Below are positions 36,774-45,402 of a stretch of DNA of 64,000 nucleotides, one piece after another. Location of the stretch: positions 358,014 to 422,013 of the forward strand of contig JAPLDJ010000024.1 in NCBI GenBank assembly GCA_026391805.1. The letters are read 5' to 3'. Both the position numbers and the translations under genes were made by a program. The notes under the pieces were generated by a model. The model was given only the letters and a program-made list of their open reading frames with translations. It had not been told where the DNA came from and made no database searches. Source of the stretch: Bacteroidota bacterium. Its GTDB lineage: Bacteria; Bacteroidota; Bacteroidia; Bacteroidales; FEN-979. How positions within the stretch are numbered: position 1 is the first letter of the stretch; each line of letters starts with the position of its first letter.

Positions 36774-37130
36774 GCTTGTGAACTGGCGAACTGGTGAACT
36801 CGTGAGTGACTTATTGAATCACCAAAAAATAGCCAATTCACAGTAAAAACAGCTTTCTTACCTGCCCGCTGGCAGACAGGCTTCATGGATCTCTCTGTGA
36901 GAGTTAATGTCAGGTTCTTATTTAAATTTTTATGATTGTTTTCATTACCATAGGAAATTATTTTTTTATATTTGGCACTCTGTTTTCAGAAATGCAGCAA
37001 ACCCCCTGATCCTGATCTGATCCTGAATGTTTATATTCTGATGCTGGAGATACTCATTTTAAAGAAGTCCACATAGTTAAACTATCTGACCATTAACAAC
37101 ACCAGTACTAAAAAAGAAAGGAGAAAAATC
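36774..37130. other. Spacer with family-B array and a palindrome remnant
   Basis: 36777-36807 is a family-B array (AACTGGCG AACTGGTG AACTCGTG). Around 36862-36882 lies an imperfect copy of the palindrome nested in repeat A (CCTGCCCGCTGGCAGACAGG). From there to 37130 I see only A/T-rich DNA and the purine-rich AAAGGAG just before the next ATG, unusual for this phylum. Confidence 0.55.
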
Positions 37131-38231
37131 ATGTTTCCAAAAGTAAAGATCGTTTTATGGATTGCAAAGACCTATTCCGGAATCGTCACTGTGGCTATTC
37201 TGATCATCATTTCCACGCTTCTGGGCGGTTGCCGGAAAAGCTCGTCGGTGGAGGTTCAACCGATCGGAACAACGGAAACCCTCCGCTTCGTCTGGATGGC
37301 TGACAGCCGCGGCGACTCGCTCGGCGACCCGGTGAACACACCGGTCATGAAAGCCATCATTGGCCAGATCACGAAGCTTTCGCCCAAGCCGTTATTTGTG
37401 GTGTTCGGCGGAGACATGTCCTACCGGGGCTTCATCGACAACAAATACACCTTCCGGAGTTGGAAGGATCTGTACCAGCCGGTCTTCGACAGCGGGATTG
37501 CCCTCTACACCTGTGTCGGCAACCATGAGCTGTACCACCAGCACGCCTCGGAAGGATCGTGGCGCCTCAACCAGGATACCTTCAAGGTAGTTTTTTCGGA
37601 GAACCCCGGCAACGGACCGGCCGGCTACGAGCACCTGACCTGGTCCTTCACCCACCCTGGATCCGGCTCTTTCTTCGCCGCACTTGATCCCTATTATCTT
37701 TACAAAGACACCATGCACCTGAAGCTGGGAGGCAACATCGACTCCATCCAGATGGCATGGCTGGAACTCCAGGTGGCGCAGAGCAGCGCCCTCCACAAGT
37801 TCCTGTTCATCCATACACCCTACTACTATATGTCCAACGACCCGGAAGAACCCTCGTCGTCAAACGAGACCGACACCAAAATGTGGTCGCTGATCGACGC
37901 CAACAAGTTCGACATCTATTTTTGCGGGCATTCGCACCTCTATTCCCGCAGGACCATCGACAGCAGCCTGCACCCGACGCCGCAAACCCTGCCTCCGACC
38001 AACCTGTGGCAAAACAACGTAGTACAGCTTCTCAACGGTACCTGCGGCGCAGGCCCTTCTGTCGACTCGACGCTGACGCCCGACACCCGGGCCGCATGGA
38101 ACGTTCACAACGACCCGCTGACCTTTTACTTCAGCGTTATCGACGTTACGGGCAACACCGTTACCGTGAACAGCTACCGGGGTTACACCGGGACCTACTA
38201 CGTATTCGATACGTTTACGATCGTGAAATAA
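37131..38231 (+). CDS. Metallophosphoesterase lipoprotein
   Basis: 366 residues. Signal with lipobox TLLGGC (lipid Cys34). Calcineurin-like metal-site motifs appear in order: D58 in WMADSRGD, GGDMS (93-97), GNHE (130-133), an H in LFIHTPYYY and CGHSHLYSRR near the C-terminus. It would hydrolyse a phosphate mono- or diester outside the cytoplasm; substrate unknown. The gene is clearly richer in G+C than the genes to its left, which suggests a different origin or stronger codon selection. An AAAGGAG ribosome-binding-like site precedes the start. Confidence 0.88.
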   Translation: MFPKVKIVLWIAKTYSGIVTVAILIIISTLLGGCRKSSSVEVQPIGTTETLRFVWMADSRGDSLGDPVNTPVMKAIIGQITKLSPKPLFVVFGGDMSYRGFIDNKYTFRSWKDLYQPVFDSGIALYTCVGNHELYHQHASEGSWRLNQDTFKVVFSENPGNGPAGYEHLTWSFTHPGSGSFFAALDPYYLYKDTMHLKLGGNIDSIQMAWLELQVAQSSALHKFLFIHTPYYYMSNDPEEPSSSNETDTKMWSLIDANKFDIYFCGHSHLYSRRTIDSSLHPTPQTLPPTNLWQNNVVQLLNGTCGAGPSVDSTLTPDTRAAWNVHNDPLTFYFSVIDVTGNTVTVNSYRGYTGTYYVFDTFTIVK

Positions 38232-38295
38232 GAGGTGAAAATAAACTAAACGAAATCAAACCTCGTACGACAACGAACCTATAAGATAATCCCAT

Positions 38296-39201
38296 ATGAA
38301 ACGCCTTGTATTGTTCCTTTTCCTTGCGCCTCTCTTCACGTGCGCCTTCGGTCAGTCGATCGTTGCCCCGAACAGGCTCTGGTACAACTTCATCAACTAT
38401 TATGTTTTTCCGCCGCCTGTTACCGGTGTTGAGCATCTTGAATTTACGGCTGATACAGTAATCAACTCCCTGACCTATAAGAAAGTCATCCGGGCGCTGG
38501 AGGATAGTCCGGGCGACTGGTTACCATACGGATACATACGCGAGAATACGGACAAACAGGTGTTTTACAAGATCAGCGTCTCCGATCCCGAGCGCATGTT
38601 GTATGATTTAAATGTCAGCAAGCATGACACTATTTACGTTTACGGACTGACCACCTCTTATACATATAAGAACCTGGATTCCATAAGCTATTACGTCCGG
38701 AGCATCGACAGCATCCTGGTTGACGCATCCTACCGGAAGCGGATCAACCTTGCAATCCCTGAAGATACCACATTCACATTTGAACAGTGGGTCGACAGCA
38801 TCGGGGGACTGGGCGGGATGCTGCATAACAGGTCTCTTCTTGTTGGTTGTGATTACTATACACTGCAATGCTATTTCGAGAGCACACTCCTGAAGTATCA
38901 TGATCCTGATTATTCATCCTGTACTTATATTTCACAAATCGGTGAGACGAGAGCTTCCTGTCCTGTGGTCTCAGTTTCCCCGAACCCGGTAACCGGCGTT
39001 TCAACAATGGAAATAAGCGGAATAAGTTCATACAGCTCACTAACAGTTATTTTTTATGACCTCTCGGGAAAGGAGGTATGCCGGAGTACAGGAGAACGGC
39101 GTATCACAATCTCATCGGAGAGTTTTCCTGCCGGAACTTATTTATATTCCGTTTTTCTTGATAAAAAGCCGATGACCACAGGAAAGATTGTTGTTGAATA
39201 A
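38296..39201 (+). CDS. T9SS cargo protein of unknown function
   Basis: 301 residues. Signal peptide (RLVLFLFLAPLFTCAFGQ). The last 75 residues are a Por/T9SS type A sorting domain: VSVSPNPVTGVSTMEIS, LTVIFYDLSGKEV and the closing TGKIVVE. The middle has no recognised domain. It should be exported by type IX secretion and cleaved or anchored to the surface glycolipid. It lies between the phosphoesterase and the first YCF48-like gene on the same strand. Confidence 0.8.
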   Translation: MKRLVLFLFLAPLFTCAFGQSIVAPNRLWYNFINYYVFPPPVTGVEHLEFTADTVINSLTYKKVIRALEDSPGDWLPYGYIRENTDKQVFYKISVSDPERMLYDLNVSKHDTIYVYGLTTSYTYKNLDSISYYVRSIDSILVDASYRKRINLAIPEDTTFTFEQWVDSIGGLGGMLHNRSLLVGCDYYTLQCYFESTLLKYHDPDYSSCTYISQIGETRASCPVVSVSPNPVTGVSTMEISGISSYSSLTVIFYDLSGKEVCRSTGERRITISSESFPAGTYLYSVFLDKKPMTTGKIVVE

Positions 39202-39241
39202 ATCCTGATGACTGATGACCATTTGTAAAATCTATATATAA

Positions 39242-40444
39242 ATGAAGAAGTTCACACTTTTATTCTTTCTGATCCTCTTAGCCAGCGTGACAAGGAGTCA
39301 GAACTGGATCCCCCTGAACTCGGGGACGACAAAGAACATCCGTTCGGTCTTCTTTCTCAATGCCGACACCGGCTACATCGTGGGCGACAGTATACTTCTT
39401 AAGAAGACCACTGACGGGGGTCTGACCTGGACAGACTTGCCGGGATCAGGACTGGACAGCATGTCGTATAACTCCATCTTCTTTACGGATGCACAGCACG
39501 GCTACCTCGCGGGCCGCACCGGGATCATCCTGAAGACTACTGACGGCGGCGCCACCTGGGGCACGACGATCCTCCAGGCGTATGTGGATTGCCTCTACTC
39601 CATGTATTTCCTGTCGCAGGATACCGGCTACCTTGTCGGGGCCAATACCCCGACCTCGAGCGCTATCGTAAGGACATACAATGGTGGTTATCCATGGACC
39701 TATGAAGAGACTTTCACGACAAAGCCCCTGAGGTCCGTCTATTTTACCGATAACAATACCGGTTTTGCTGCCGGCGATAGCGGCACAATCATTCATACCC
39801 TTGATGCCGCATCAACATGGGACAAACAGGCGTCAGGCACGACAAGGGATCTTCATGCAGTATATTTTACGGATGAGAATACCGGAATTGCGGCCGGTGA
39901 CAGCGGAACGATCCTGAAAACCCAGGATGCCGGCAGCAACTGGCTCATGATTCAATGCGGCACCAACGATCATTTCCGTTCATTGCATTTCCCGCTTCCC
40001 TCGATTGGGTATGTCTGCGGTACCGGCGGCCATATCGGATACAGCGACGACGGCGGAATTTTCTGGACCAAGCTCTATTCCGGTACCTCCGTTGACCTGA
40101 ATTCCATCTTCTTCCCGACCCCAGAGATCGGTTACGCGGTTGGAAATAACGGGACAATACTTAAAACCACGAACGGGGGAGGAGTGGGAACAGGAAAGTC
40201 TCTTCCGGCGCTTACGTTCAGGATCCATCCCAACCCTGCCGTTGACTTTATATTCCTGGATCTGCCGGAGCTTATGCCGAGAGCGAAAATATCGGTTATG
40301 ACGATCAGCGGACAGGTGCTGTTTGAACAGGAGGTCACCGGTATCCGGACACAGATTGACATGAGAAGCCTGAATCCGTCTGTTTATCTAATAAGATATT
40401 CGGATCAGCAGACATCAGTGGTTAAGAAAATCGTAAAAGAATAA
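39242..40444 (+). CDS. YCF48/BNR-repeat beta-propeller protein with T9SS tail
   Basis: 400 residues. Signal peptide (FTLLFFLILLASVTRSQ). About seven repeats of the YCF48/BNR type follow, each with a VYFTDENTGIAAGDSGTILK-like strand pair and an Asp-box-like TTDGG.TW turn (residues about 25-320), forming a beta-propeller. The C-terminal 75 residues are a type A sorting domain (FRIHPNPAVDFIFLDLPE ... VKKIVKE). Secreted surface protein; ligand unknown. The next gene is a shorter lipoprotein paralogue starting 7 bp later. Confidence 0.85.
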   Translation: MKKFTLLFFLILLASVTRSQNWIPLNSGTTKNIRSVFFLNADTGYIVGDSILLKKTTDGGLTWTDLPGSGLDSMSYNSIFFTDAQHGYLAGRTGIILKTTDGGATWGTTILQAYVDCLYSMYFLSQDTGYLVGANTPTSSAIVRTYNGGYPWTYEETFTTKPLRSVYFTDNNTGFAAGDSGTIIHTLDAASTWDKQASGTTRDLHAVYFTDENTGIAAGDSGTILKTQDAGSNWLMIQCGTNDHFRSLHFPLPSIGYVCGTGGHIGYSDDGGIFWTKLYSGTSVDLNSIFFPTPEIGYAVGNNGTILKTTNGGGVGTGKSLPALTFRIHPNPAVDFIFLDLPELMPRAKISVMTISGQVLFEQEVTGIRTQIDMRSLNPSVYLIRYSDQQTSVVKKIVKE

Positions 40445-40451
40445 ATGCTTT

Positions 40452-41564
40452 ATGAGGACAAAAAAATTATTGACGTTGGTTGTTCTGATGGTGTTGGTCA
40501 ACCTTTTAATAATCCCATACGGATGCAAGCATAAAGAAGAAACAACCGCGACCGTCGTTCCGAAGATGTATGCATGGGTGGTCGGGAACAAGGACAGTAC
40601 AGGGTACGCGTTGATCCTCCGTACAACCGACGGAGGTGAAACATGGCAACGGCAGGGCGAAGGATCGGCTGCGCTCCAGGGAATTGATCTTTACGGTGTT
40701 GCTGCGGCAGACACAAATATCGTATTTGCCGCGGGTTCCCATAACGCGGTTTTGAAGACATTGGATGGCGGCAAAAACTGGATCCGCATTGCAGGTTTGC
40801 CATCCCTGGCGGCAACTGAATTCGCCTCCGTCAGCGTGGCCGGAACGGAAAATGTCTGGATCAGCGGCGGGAACGGAGTAGTGCTGAATTCAAAGAATGG
40901 GGGAATTACATGGACCCTGTTTGATAAGAATTTCTTTCACAATTCACTGATGCAGGGGATCCATGCTGTGAATGCACAGACCGTCTATGTTGTCGGAGGA
41001 TTTCCCGTAGGACGCGATTACAGGGGCTTTATCGGTCATACAGCTGACGGAGGACAAACGTGGGACTCAGTCGTCCTGGAGAATAATTATAACCGGAATG
41101 AATGGATCGGTGTAAAGTCCTCCGATGTCAATAATATCGTTGTATATGGCGGTAAATCTCATTATGCAGTCAGCACCGACGGCGGGCTGACCTGGAAAAA
41201 TGATTCAGTCCTAGGTTCAGGCGGCGGGGGAGGAGGAGCCGATATAAACTGCCTTACAATGCTGGATGCCCAAACCTGGTGGGGCGCCTTCGACTATGAT
41301 GCCATTTATATCACAACAAACGGCGGGGCATTGTGGACGAAGCAGGTTTCGGCCGGCCCTCCCGGCATGTGGCTTTTCGGCATCGATTACTTCGACAGGA
41401 ATCACGCAATAATCTGCGCTCCCAGCAGCAGTTCCCTTACGGGTAAGATTATTACAACATCCGACGGCGGCACAACATGGAGATTAACATACAGCGCCAG
41501 GACATGGCTGAATAAAGTTTCATCTGTTAAAAGTTTATACACCAATCCATTGATAATAAGATGA
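40452..41564 (+). CDS. YCF48/BNR-repeat lipoprotein
   Basis: 370 residues. Lipoprotein signal with VNLLIIPYGC (lipid Cys26). Repeats of the same YCF48/BNR type fill the rest: TDGGETW, LDGGKNW, KNGGITW, ADGGQTW, TDGGLTW, TNGGALW and SDGGTTW mark seven blades. It lacks the sorting tail of the preceding paralogue, so one of the pair is lipid-anchored and the other released or anchored by T9SS. They start 7 bp apart and are probably translated from one mRNA. Confidence 0.82.
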   Translation: MRTKKLLTLVVLMVLVNLLIIPYGCKHKEETTATVVPKMYAWVVGNKDSTGYALILRTTDGGETWQRQGEGSAALQGIDLYGVAAADTNIVFAAGSHNAVLKTLDGGKNWIRIAGLPSLAATEFASVSVAGTENVWISGGNGVVLNSKNGGITWTLFDKNFFHNSLMQGIHAVNAQTVYVVGGFPVGRDYRGFIGHTADGGQTWDSVVLENNYNRNEWIGVKSSDVNNIVVYGGKSHYAVSTDGGLTWKNDSVLGSGGGGGGADINCLTMLDAQTWWGAFDYDAIYITTNGGALWTKQVSAGPPGMWLFGIDYFDRNHAIICAPSSSSLTGKIITTSDGGTTWRLTYSARTWLNKVSSVKSLYTNPLIIR

Positions 41565-41632
41565 TAATCACAATTGTGTAAATTTGAGGATTGAAGCTTA
41601 ATTCACTGCTGCTTTTTACAAATAATCACACC

Positions 41633-42031
41633 ATGAAACTTGTTAAAATCATCTTACCAGTCTTCCTGGCGGCAATCTGGATCAGCATTTCGGAATTTGT
41701 AAGGAATGAGCTCCTGGTAAAGCAATTCTGGACAGACCATTACCAGACACTCGGACTTACATTCCCTTCGAAGCCTGTAAACGGAGTCCTATGGGGTGTC
41801 TGGTCACTGCTGTTTGCGGTTGCAATTTATTTTCTTGCCAGGAAATTCACACTCTGGCAAACCACTTTTCTTGGCTGGTTTGTGGGGTTTGTGCTGATGT
41901 GGGTCGTTATCGCAAATCTGGGCGTACTGCCTTACGGCCTGTTATGGTATGGGGTGCCGTTAAGCCTCCTTGAATCATTTATCGCTACGCTGATCATCAA
42001 GAAGGTTGGAGGTGTGAAGTCGGAGGACTGA
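41633..42031 (+). CDS. Small membrane protein of unknown function
   Basis: 132 residues from ATG 41633 (a TTG at 41591 would add 14 residues with no support). Four hydrophobic helices: about 3-20, 50-68, 76-96 and 102-120 (LPVFLAAIWISISEF, WSLLFAVAIYFLA, LGWFVGFVLMWVVIAN, LPLSLLESFIATLII-like). No family is recognised. The last six residues (VKSED and stop) are encoded by the start of a family-I heptamer array, so the array supplies the stop codon and has replaced the original C-terminus. Confidence 0.6.
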   Translation: MKLVKIILPVFLAAIWISISEFVRNELLVKQFWTDHYQTLGLTFPSKPVNGVLWGVWSLLFAVAIYFLARKFTLWQTTFLGWFVGFVLMWVVIANLGVLPYGLLWYGVPLSLLESFIATLIIKKVGGVKSED

Positions 42032-42085
42032 GGTCGGAGGACTGAGGTCAGAGGTCAGAAGATGGAGGATGGAGGATGGAGAATC
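42016..42085. repeat. Family-I heptamer array at a gene end
   Basis: Ten in-phase 7-bp units: GAAGTCG, GAGGACT, GAGGTCG, GAGGACT, GAGGTCA, GAGGTCA, GAAGATG, GAGGATG, GAGGATG, GAGAATC. The first units are read as the end of the small membrane protein. Repeat A copy 4 follows within 5 bp. Confidence 0.85.
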
Positions 42086-42089
42086 GAAA

Positions 42090-42150
42090 AATCTGTGACA
42101 AATCTGTGGAATCCCTGCCTGCGGCAGGCAGGTGTGTTAATCTGTGGTGA
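42090..42150 (+). repeat. Repeat A copy 4, with nested palindrome
   Basis: AATCTGTGAC at the left, GTTAATCTGTGGTGAA at the right and CCTGCCTGCGGCAGGCAGG in the middle. With the inverted copy at 42376-42436 it brackets the 64-residue FeoB-associated gene. Confidence 0.82.
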
Positions 42151-42154
42151 ATTA

Positions 42155-42349
42155 TTACCGTTGGCTTGACTTTGCTTTTTTAAGCTCGATTTCTTTCTTC
42201 AGTTCTTCAAGTGAGCAACCACCGCAATTCTTGTCGCAACCGTCGCAGCCCCTGATGGGATTGGAGAAATACTTTACTGTTCTGTAAACTCCAAAACCAG
42301 CTGCGAGCGCCAAAATACAGACCGTTATGATCCACTGTAACATCTTCAA
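42155..42349 (-). CDS. FeoB-associated Cys-rich membrane protein
   Basis: 64 residues: one membrane helix (about 5-22, WIITVCILALAAGFGVYR) and a cysteine-rich motif GCDGCDKNCGGC (about 34-45), then a charged tail. This matches the small FeoB_associated family found next to feoB. The cysteines may handle ferrous iron or a cluster at the inner membrane. It lies 108 bp downstream of feoB on the same strand, separated from it by an inverted repeat A copy. Confidence 0.85.
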   Translation of the reverse strand: MKMLQWIITVCILALAAGFGVYRTVKYFSNPIRGCDGCDKNCGGCSLEELKKEIELKKAKSSQR

Positions 42350-42375
42350 ACATTTTTATTTTCCATCCTCATTCT

Positions 42376-42436
42376 CACCACAGATTGACACACCTGCCTG
42401 CCGCAGGCAGGGATTCCACAGATCAGTCACAGATTA
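42376..42436 (-). repeat. Repeat A copy 5, inverted, with nested palindrome
   Basis: Reverse complement of copy 4 over about 60 bp with few differences (TCACCACAGATTGACACACC at the left end, then the palindrome). Lies between feoB and its small partner gene. Confidence 0.82.
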
Positions 42437-42457
42437 AATAATTAACACGTCACCACA

Positions 42458-44863
42458 TTAAACAAACAAACTTCCAATCTGGAACACTGCAAACGCCAGC
42501 ACCCATGCCAGCGCGGTCGTGTAGCTGATGAGAAAGAGCGCCCATTTCCAGTTTCCCGATTCCTTTTTAACGGTCGCGACCACAGCCACGCAGGGCATGT
42601 AGATCAGGATGAAGAGAAGGAATGAGATGCCGGCGAGGGGTGAAAAGATCTTCTGCCCGGCCCTAGGGCCTGATGGATATTTTTCATTCTGCAGAAGGAT
42701 TGTGAGGTTCGTCTTCTTCTCTTTTTCATGATAATGGCTCGAACCGTATAGAACTCCCATCGTGCTGACAACGATCTCCTTTGCAGCAGTGCCCGTAACC
42801 AGGCTGACGCCCATTCGCCAGTCGAACCCGAGCGGGTGGATGACCGGTTCGATGGCCCGCCCGAACTGCCCGATGTATGAATTCTTTAGCTGCTCTTCAC
42901 GGCTGTTACCGGAATTCCCGCGGGGAAAGTATTCCAGTGCCCAGATCAGCACGACTGCGATCAGGATGACGCCGCCCATCTTTTTCAGGTACGACTCGCC
43001 CTTTTCCCACATGTGGCGGATGATCACGCGGAAGGTGGGCATCCGGTAAGGCGGAAGTTCCATTACAAATGGCGCTTCCTTGCTTTTAAAGAGGGTTTTC
43101 TTGAACAGGATGGAAACCAGGACTGCGAGCAGGATACCGGTGAGGTACAATCCGAAGATCACGCTGCCTGCATACCGCGGGAAGATAGCCCCGGTGATGA
43201 GAATATAGACTGGCAGCCGTGCGCTGCACGACATGAAAGGATTGATCAGCATGGTGACAAGGCGGTCGTTCCGGTCCTTCAGCGTACGTGTCACCATGAT
43301 GGCCGGTACGTTGCAGCCGAAACCCATGATCAGAGGAATGAACGACTGTCCGTGAAGCCCGATCCTGTGCATCAGCTTGTCCATGATGAATGCAGCGCGG
43401 GACATGTAGCCGGTATCTTCCATCCAAGAAATGAAAAAGAAGAGAATAAGAATATTCGGCAGGAAAATTATGACGCTACCTACTCCGTTTATAATTCCAT
43501 CAACAAAGAGGTCTTTCAATGGTCCGCCGGGCATCAGCAGGCCGATCTGGTTGCCGATCCATGCGACTCCAAGATCGATCCAGTGTTTCGGGTATTCTCC
43601 AAGGACGAAGGTCGATTGGAACATGATCCAGAGGAAGGCGAGGAAGAACGGAAAGCCAAGGTATTTGTGCGTCAGCCAGTAGTCGATTTTCTCGCTGAAG
43701 GTTTTCCCGGTTCCGCCTTCCTGACCCTGGACAAAAGTTTCCTTTAAAGCGCCTGCAATGAATCCGTATTTTGCGTCGGTGATCAGTGTGTTGGAATCGT
43801 CGGCATATTCAGTTTCCAGCCGGTTGATTTCTTTATGTGCAATTTCAGTAATGTGAATGTATTCTTCCGAAGAAGGACTGATCGGAAGGATCTCCGGGTC
43901 CTTTTCAAGCAGCTTGATCGCAAAATAACGCGAAGAGAACTGGTCGGTCAGCGACCGGTCGGGCCAGATGGCCTCCTGGACCTTCTTCAGCGACCGTTCA
44001 ATCTCCTGCCCGTAATTGATATGCACGTGCCTTACCACCGGATCACGTTCTTCATAAACCTCAATGATCCGATCGAACAGTTCCGTAATGCCGCTACCTT
44101 TTGAGCTGATCGTCGGAATAATGGGAATCCCAAGTAATTTCGAAAGTGACGGATGATCCAGCTGATTGCCTGATCCTTCCAGCTCATCAAACATGTTCAG
44201 TGCCATGACAACCCTGATATCCATGTCGATCAGCTGCGTGGTGAGGTAGAGGTTGCGTTCGAGGTTGGAAGCATCCACCACGTTCACGACAATGTCGGGT
44301 ACATTTTTTAAAAGATGTTCCCTGACAAACAGTTCTTCGGGAGAGTAGGCTGTAAGTGAATAGGTTCCCGGAAGGTCTGTAATATTGAAGGTATACCCGT
44401 TTTGTACCAGGTGGGCGCTCTTCGATTCGATGGTTACACCGCTGAAGTTTCCAACATGCTCATGCGAGCCCGATGCAAAATTGAACAGCGTTGTTTTTCC
44501 GCAGTTCGGGTTCCCCACCAGCGCAACATCGATCACGTTGCTTTTTTCTTTCAGGGAGGTTTTGAGGATGTCGTCTGAGAATGTCCCGTTAAAGGTCTCC
44601 ATTCCGTCGGTCTGGCTCTGTCGCTGAAACGCTTCATCAACGGAGATGACCTCGATCAGGCGGCTTTCGCTCTGCCGGAGGGAAACATTGTATCCCATGA
44701 TCTTGTATTCGACCGGGTCGAGGAGCGGGGCTGATTTTATGACAGTAACTTCCTTGCCTTTCACAAAGCCCATCTCGGTGATCCGTTTCCGGAATGCACC
44801 GCGTCCGCGGATCTTGACAATGATCCCGGTTTCGCCCTGCTGTAGGTCCTGTAAGGTTGACAA
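42458..44863 (-). CDS. feoB: Ferrous iron transporter FeoB with N-terminal FeoA domain
   Basis: 801 residues. Residues 1-75 are an FeoA SH3-like domain (GETGIIVKIRGRGAFRKRIT ... MGYNVSLRQSES). The GTPase domain follows: G1 GNPNCGKTT (117-125), G3 DLPGTYSL, G4-like NMFDE. The C-terminal half is the membrane channel with two gate regions (YMSRAAFIMDKLMHRIGLHG, GFGCNVPAIMVTRTL, and SCSARLPVYILI with its conserved Cys). It imports Fe(II) across the inner membrane with GTP hydrolysis. Fusion of FeoA to FeoB is common in Bacteroidota. A -7 promoter element lies just upstream. Confidence 0.97.
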   Translation of the reverse strand: MSTLQDLQQGETGIIVKIRGRGAFRKRITEMGFVKGKEVTVIKSAPLLDPVEYKIMGYNVSLRQSESRLIEVISVDEAFQRQSQTDGMETFNGTFSDDILKTSLKEKSNVIDVALVGNPNCGKTTLFNFASGSHEHVGNFSGVTIESKSAHLVQNGYTFNITDLPGTYSLTAYSPEELFVREHLLKNVPDIVVNVVDASNLERNLYLTTQLIDMDIRVVMALNMFDELEGSGNQLDHPSLSKLLGIPIIPTISSKGSGITELFDRIIEVYEERDPVVRHVHINYGQEIERSLKKVQEAIWPDRSLTDQFSSRYFAIKLLEKDPEILPISPSSEEYIHITEIAHKEINRLETEYADDSNTLITDAKYGFIAGALKETFVQGQEGGTGKTFSEKIDYWLTHKYLGFPFFLAFLWIMFQSTFVLGEYPKHWIDLGVAWIGNQIGLLMPGGPLKDLFVDGIINGVGSVIIFLPNILILFFFISWMEDTGYMSRAAFIMDKLMHRIGLHGQSFIPLIMGFGCNVPAIMVTRTLKDRNDRLVTMLINPFMSCSARLPVYILITGAIFPRYAGSVIFGLYLTGILLAVLVSILFKKTLFKSKEAPFVMELPPYRMPTFRVIIRHMWEKGESYLKKMGGVILIAVVLIWALEYFPRGNSGNSREEQLKNSYIGQFGRAIEPVIHPLGFDWRMGVSLVTGTAAKEIVVSTMGVLYGSSHYHEKEKKTNLTILLQNEKYPSGPRAGQKIFSPLAGISFLLFILIYMPCVAVVATVKKESGNWKWALFLISYTTALAWVLAFAVFQIGSLFV

Positions 44864-44884
44864 TTAATTTAGATTGAATAAATG

Positions 44885-44892
44885 CAAAGGTA
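44885..44892 (-). promoter_or_regulatory. feoB -7 promoter element
   Basis: Minus strand TACCTTTG, a full TAnnTTTG match, 21 bp before the feoB ATG. No clear -33 box at the normal spacing. No Fur-type dyad was recognised. Confidence 0.45.
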
Positions 44893-44962
44893 CAGTTTTC
44901 AAGTAAATATTTTGGGGTTCATTGTATTACTTTTTTGATTTTGGGCGATTAAGGGATAGTAT

Positions 44963-45006
44963 TTCACCACAGATTTACACGGATTTGCACAAACTTAACA
45001 CAGATT
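44963..45006 (-). repeat. Repeat A copy 6 (left arm of the GxxExxY unit)
   Basis: TTCACCACAGATTTACAC, then GGATTTGCAC and AACACAGATT. Orientation is opposite to copy 7. Confidence 0.85.
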
Positions 45007-45009
45007 AGA

Positions 45010-45402
45010 ATGAAAAAGATTAATGACATTTCGTATGCTATCATTGGCTGTGCATACAAAGTGCACAGGATTCTCGGGCCGGGATTACTGGAATCGGCCT
45101 ACCAGTCATGCCTGGAGGATGAAATGATTTCGAAAGGATTATTTGTCCAGCATGAAGTGGCTGTTCCATTGGTTTACAATGGAAGGAAGCTCGAAGTAGG
45201 GTATCGTGTTGATCTTGTTGTGGAAAATTCAATAATAATAGAAATCAAATCAATTGATGCGATTGCCCCGATTCATAAAGCACAACTTTTAACTTACTTG
45301 CGTTTAACAGGAATCAAACTCGGTTTATTAATCAACTTTAATGTGATAAATTTAAAGGAGGGGATCCACAGGTTAGTGCTTGGCGATATAACCAATCTGT
45401 GA
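45010..45402 (+). CDS. GxxExxY protein (PD-(D/E)XK nuclease superfamily)
   Basis: 130 residues, family length. The naming motif is G25-L-L-E28-S-A-Y31 (GPGLLESAYQSCLEDEM). The PD-(D/E)XK core is visible: D68 in YRVDLVV, then E78 and K80 in IIIEIKS, and the Q/Y motif KAQLLTYLRLTG (Q92, Y96). These residues would bind metal and cut DNA; no activity has been shown to my knowledge. The last codons and stop (AAT CTG TGA) are part of the right repeat arm, and the ATG follows the left arm by 3 bp. Gene and repeats therefore form one unit. Confidence 0.88.
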   Translation: MKKINDISYAIIGCAYKVHRILGPGLLESAYQSCLEDEMISKGLFVQHEVAVPLVYNGRKLEVGYRVDLVVENSIIIEIKSIDAIAPIHKAQLLTYLRLTGIKLGLLINFNVINLKEGIHRLVLGDITNL

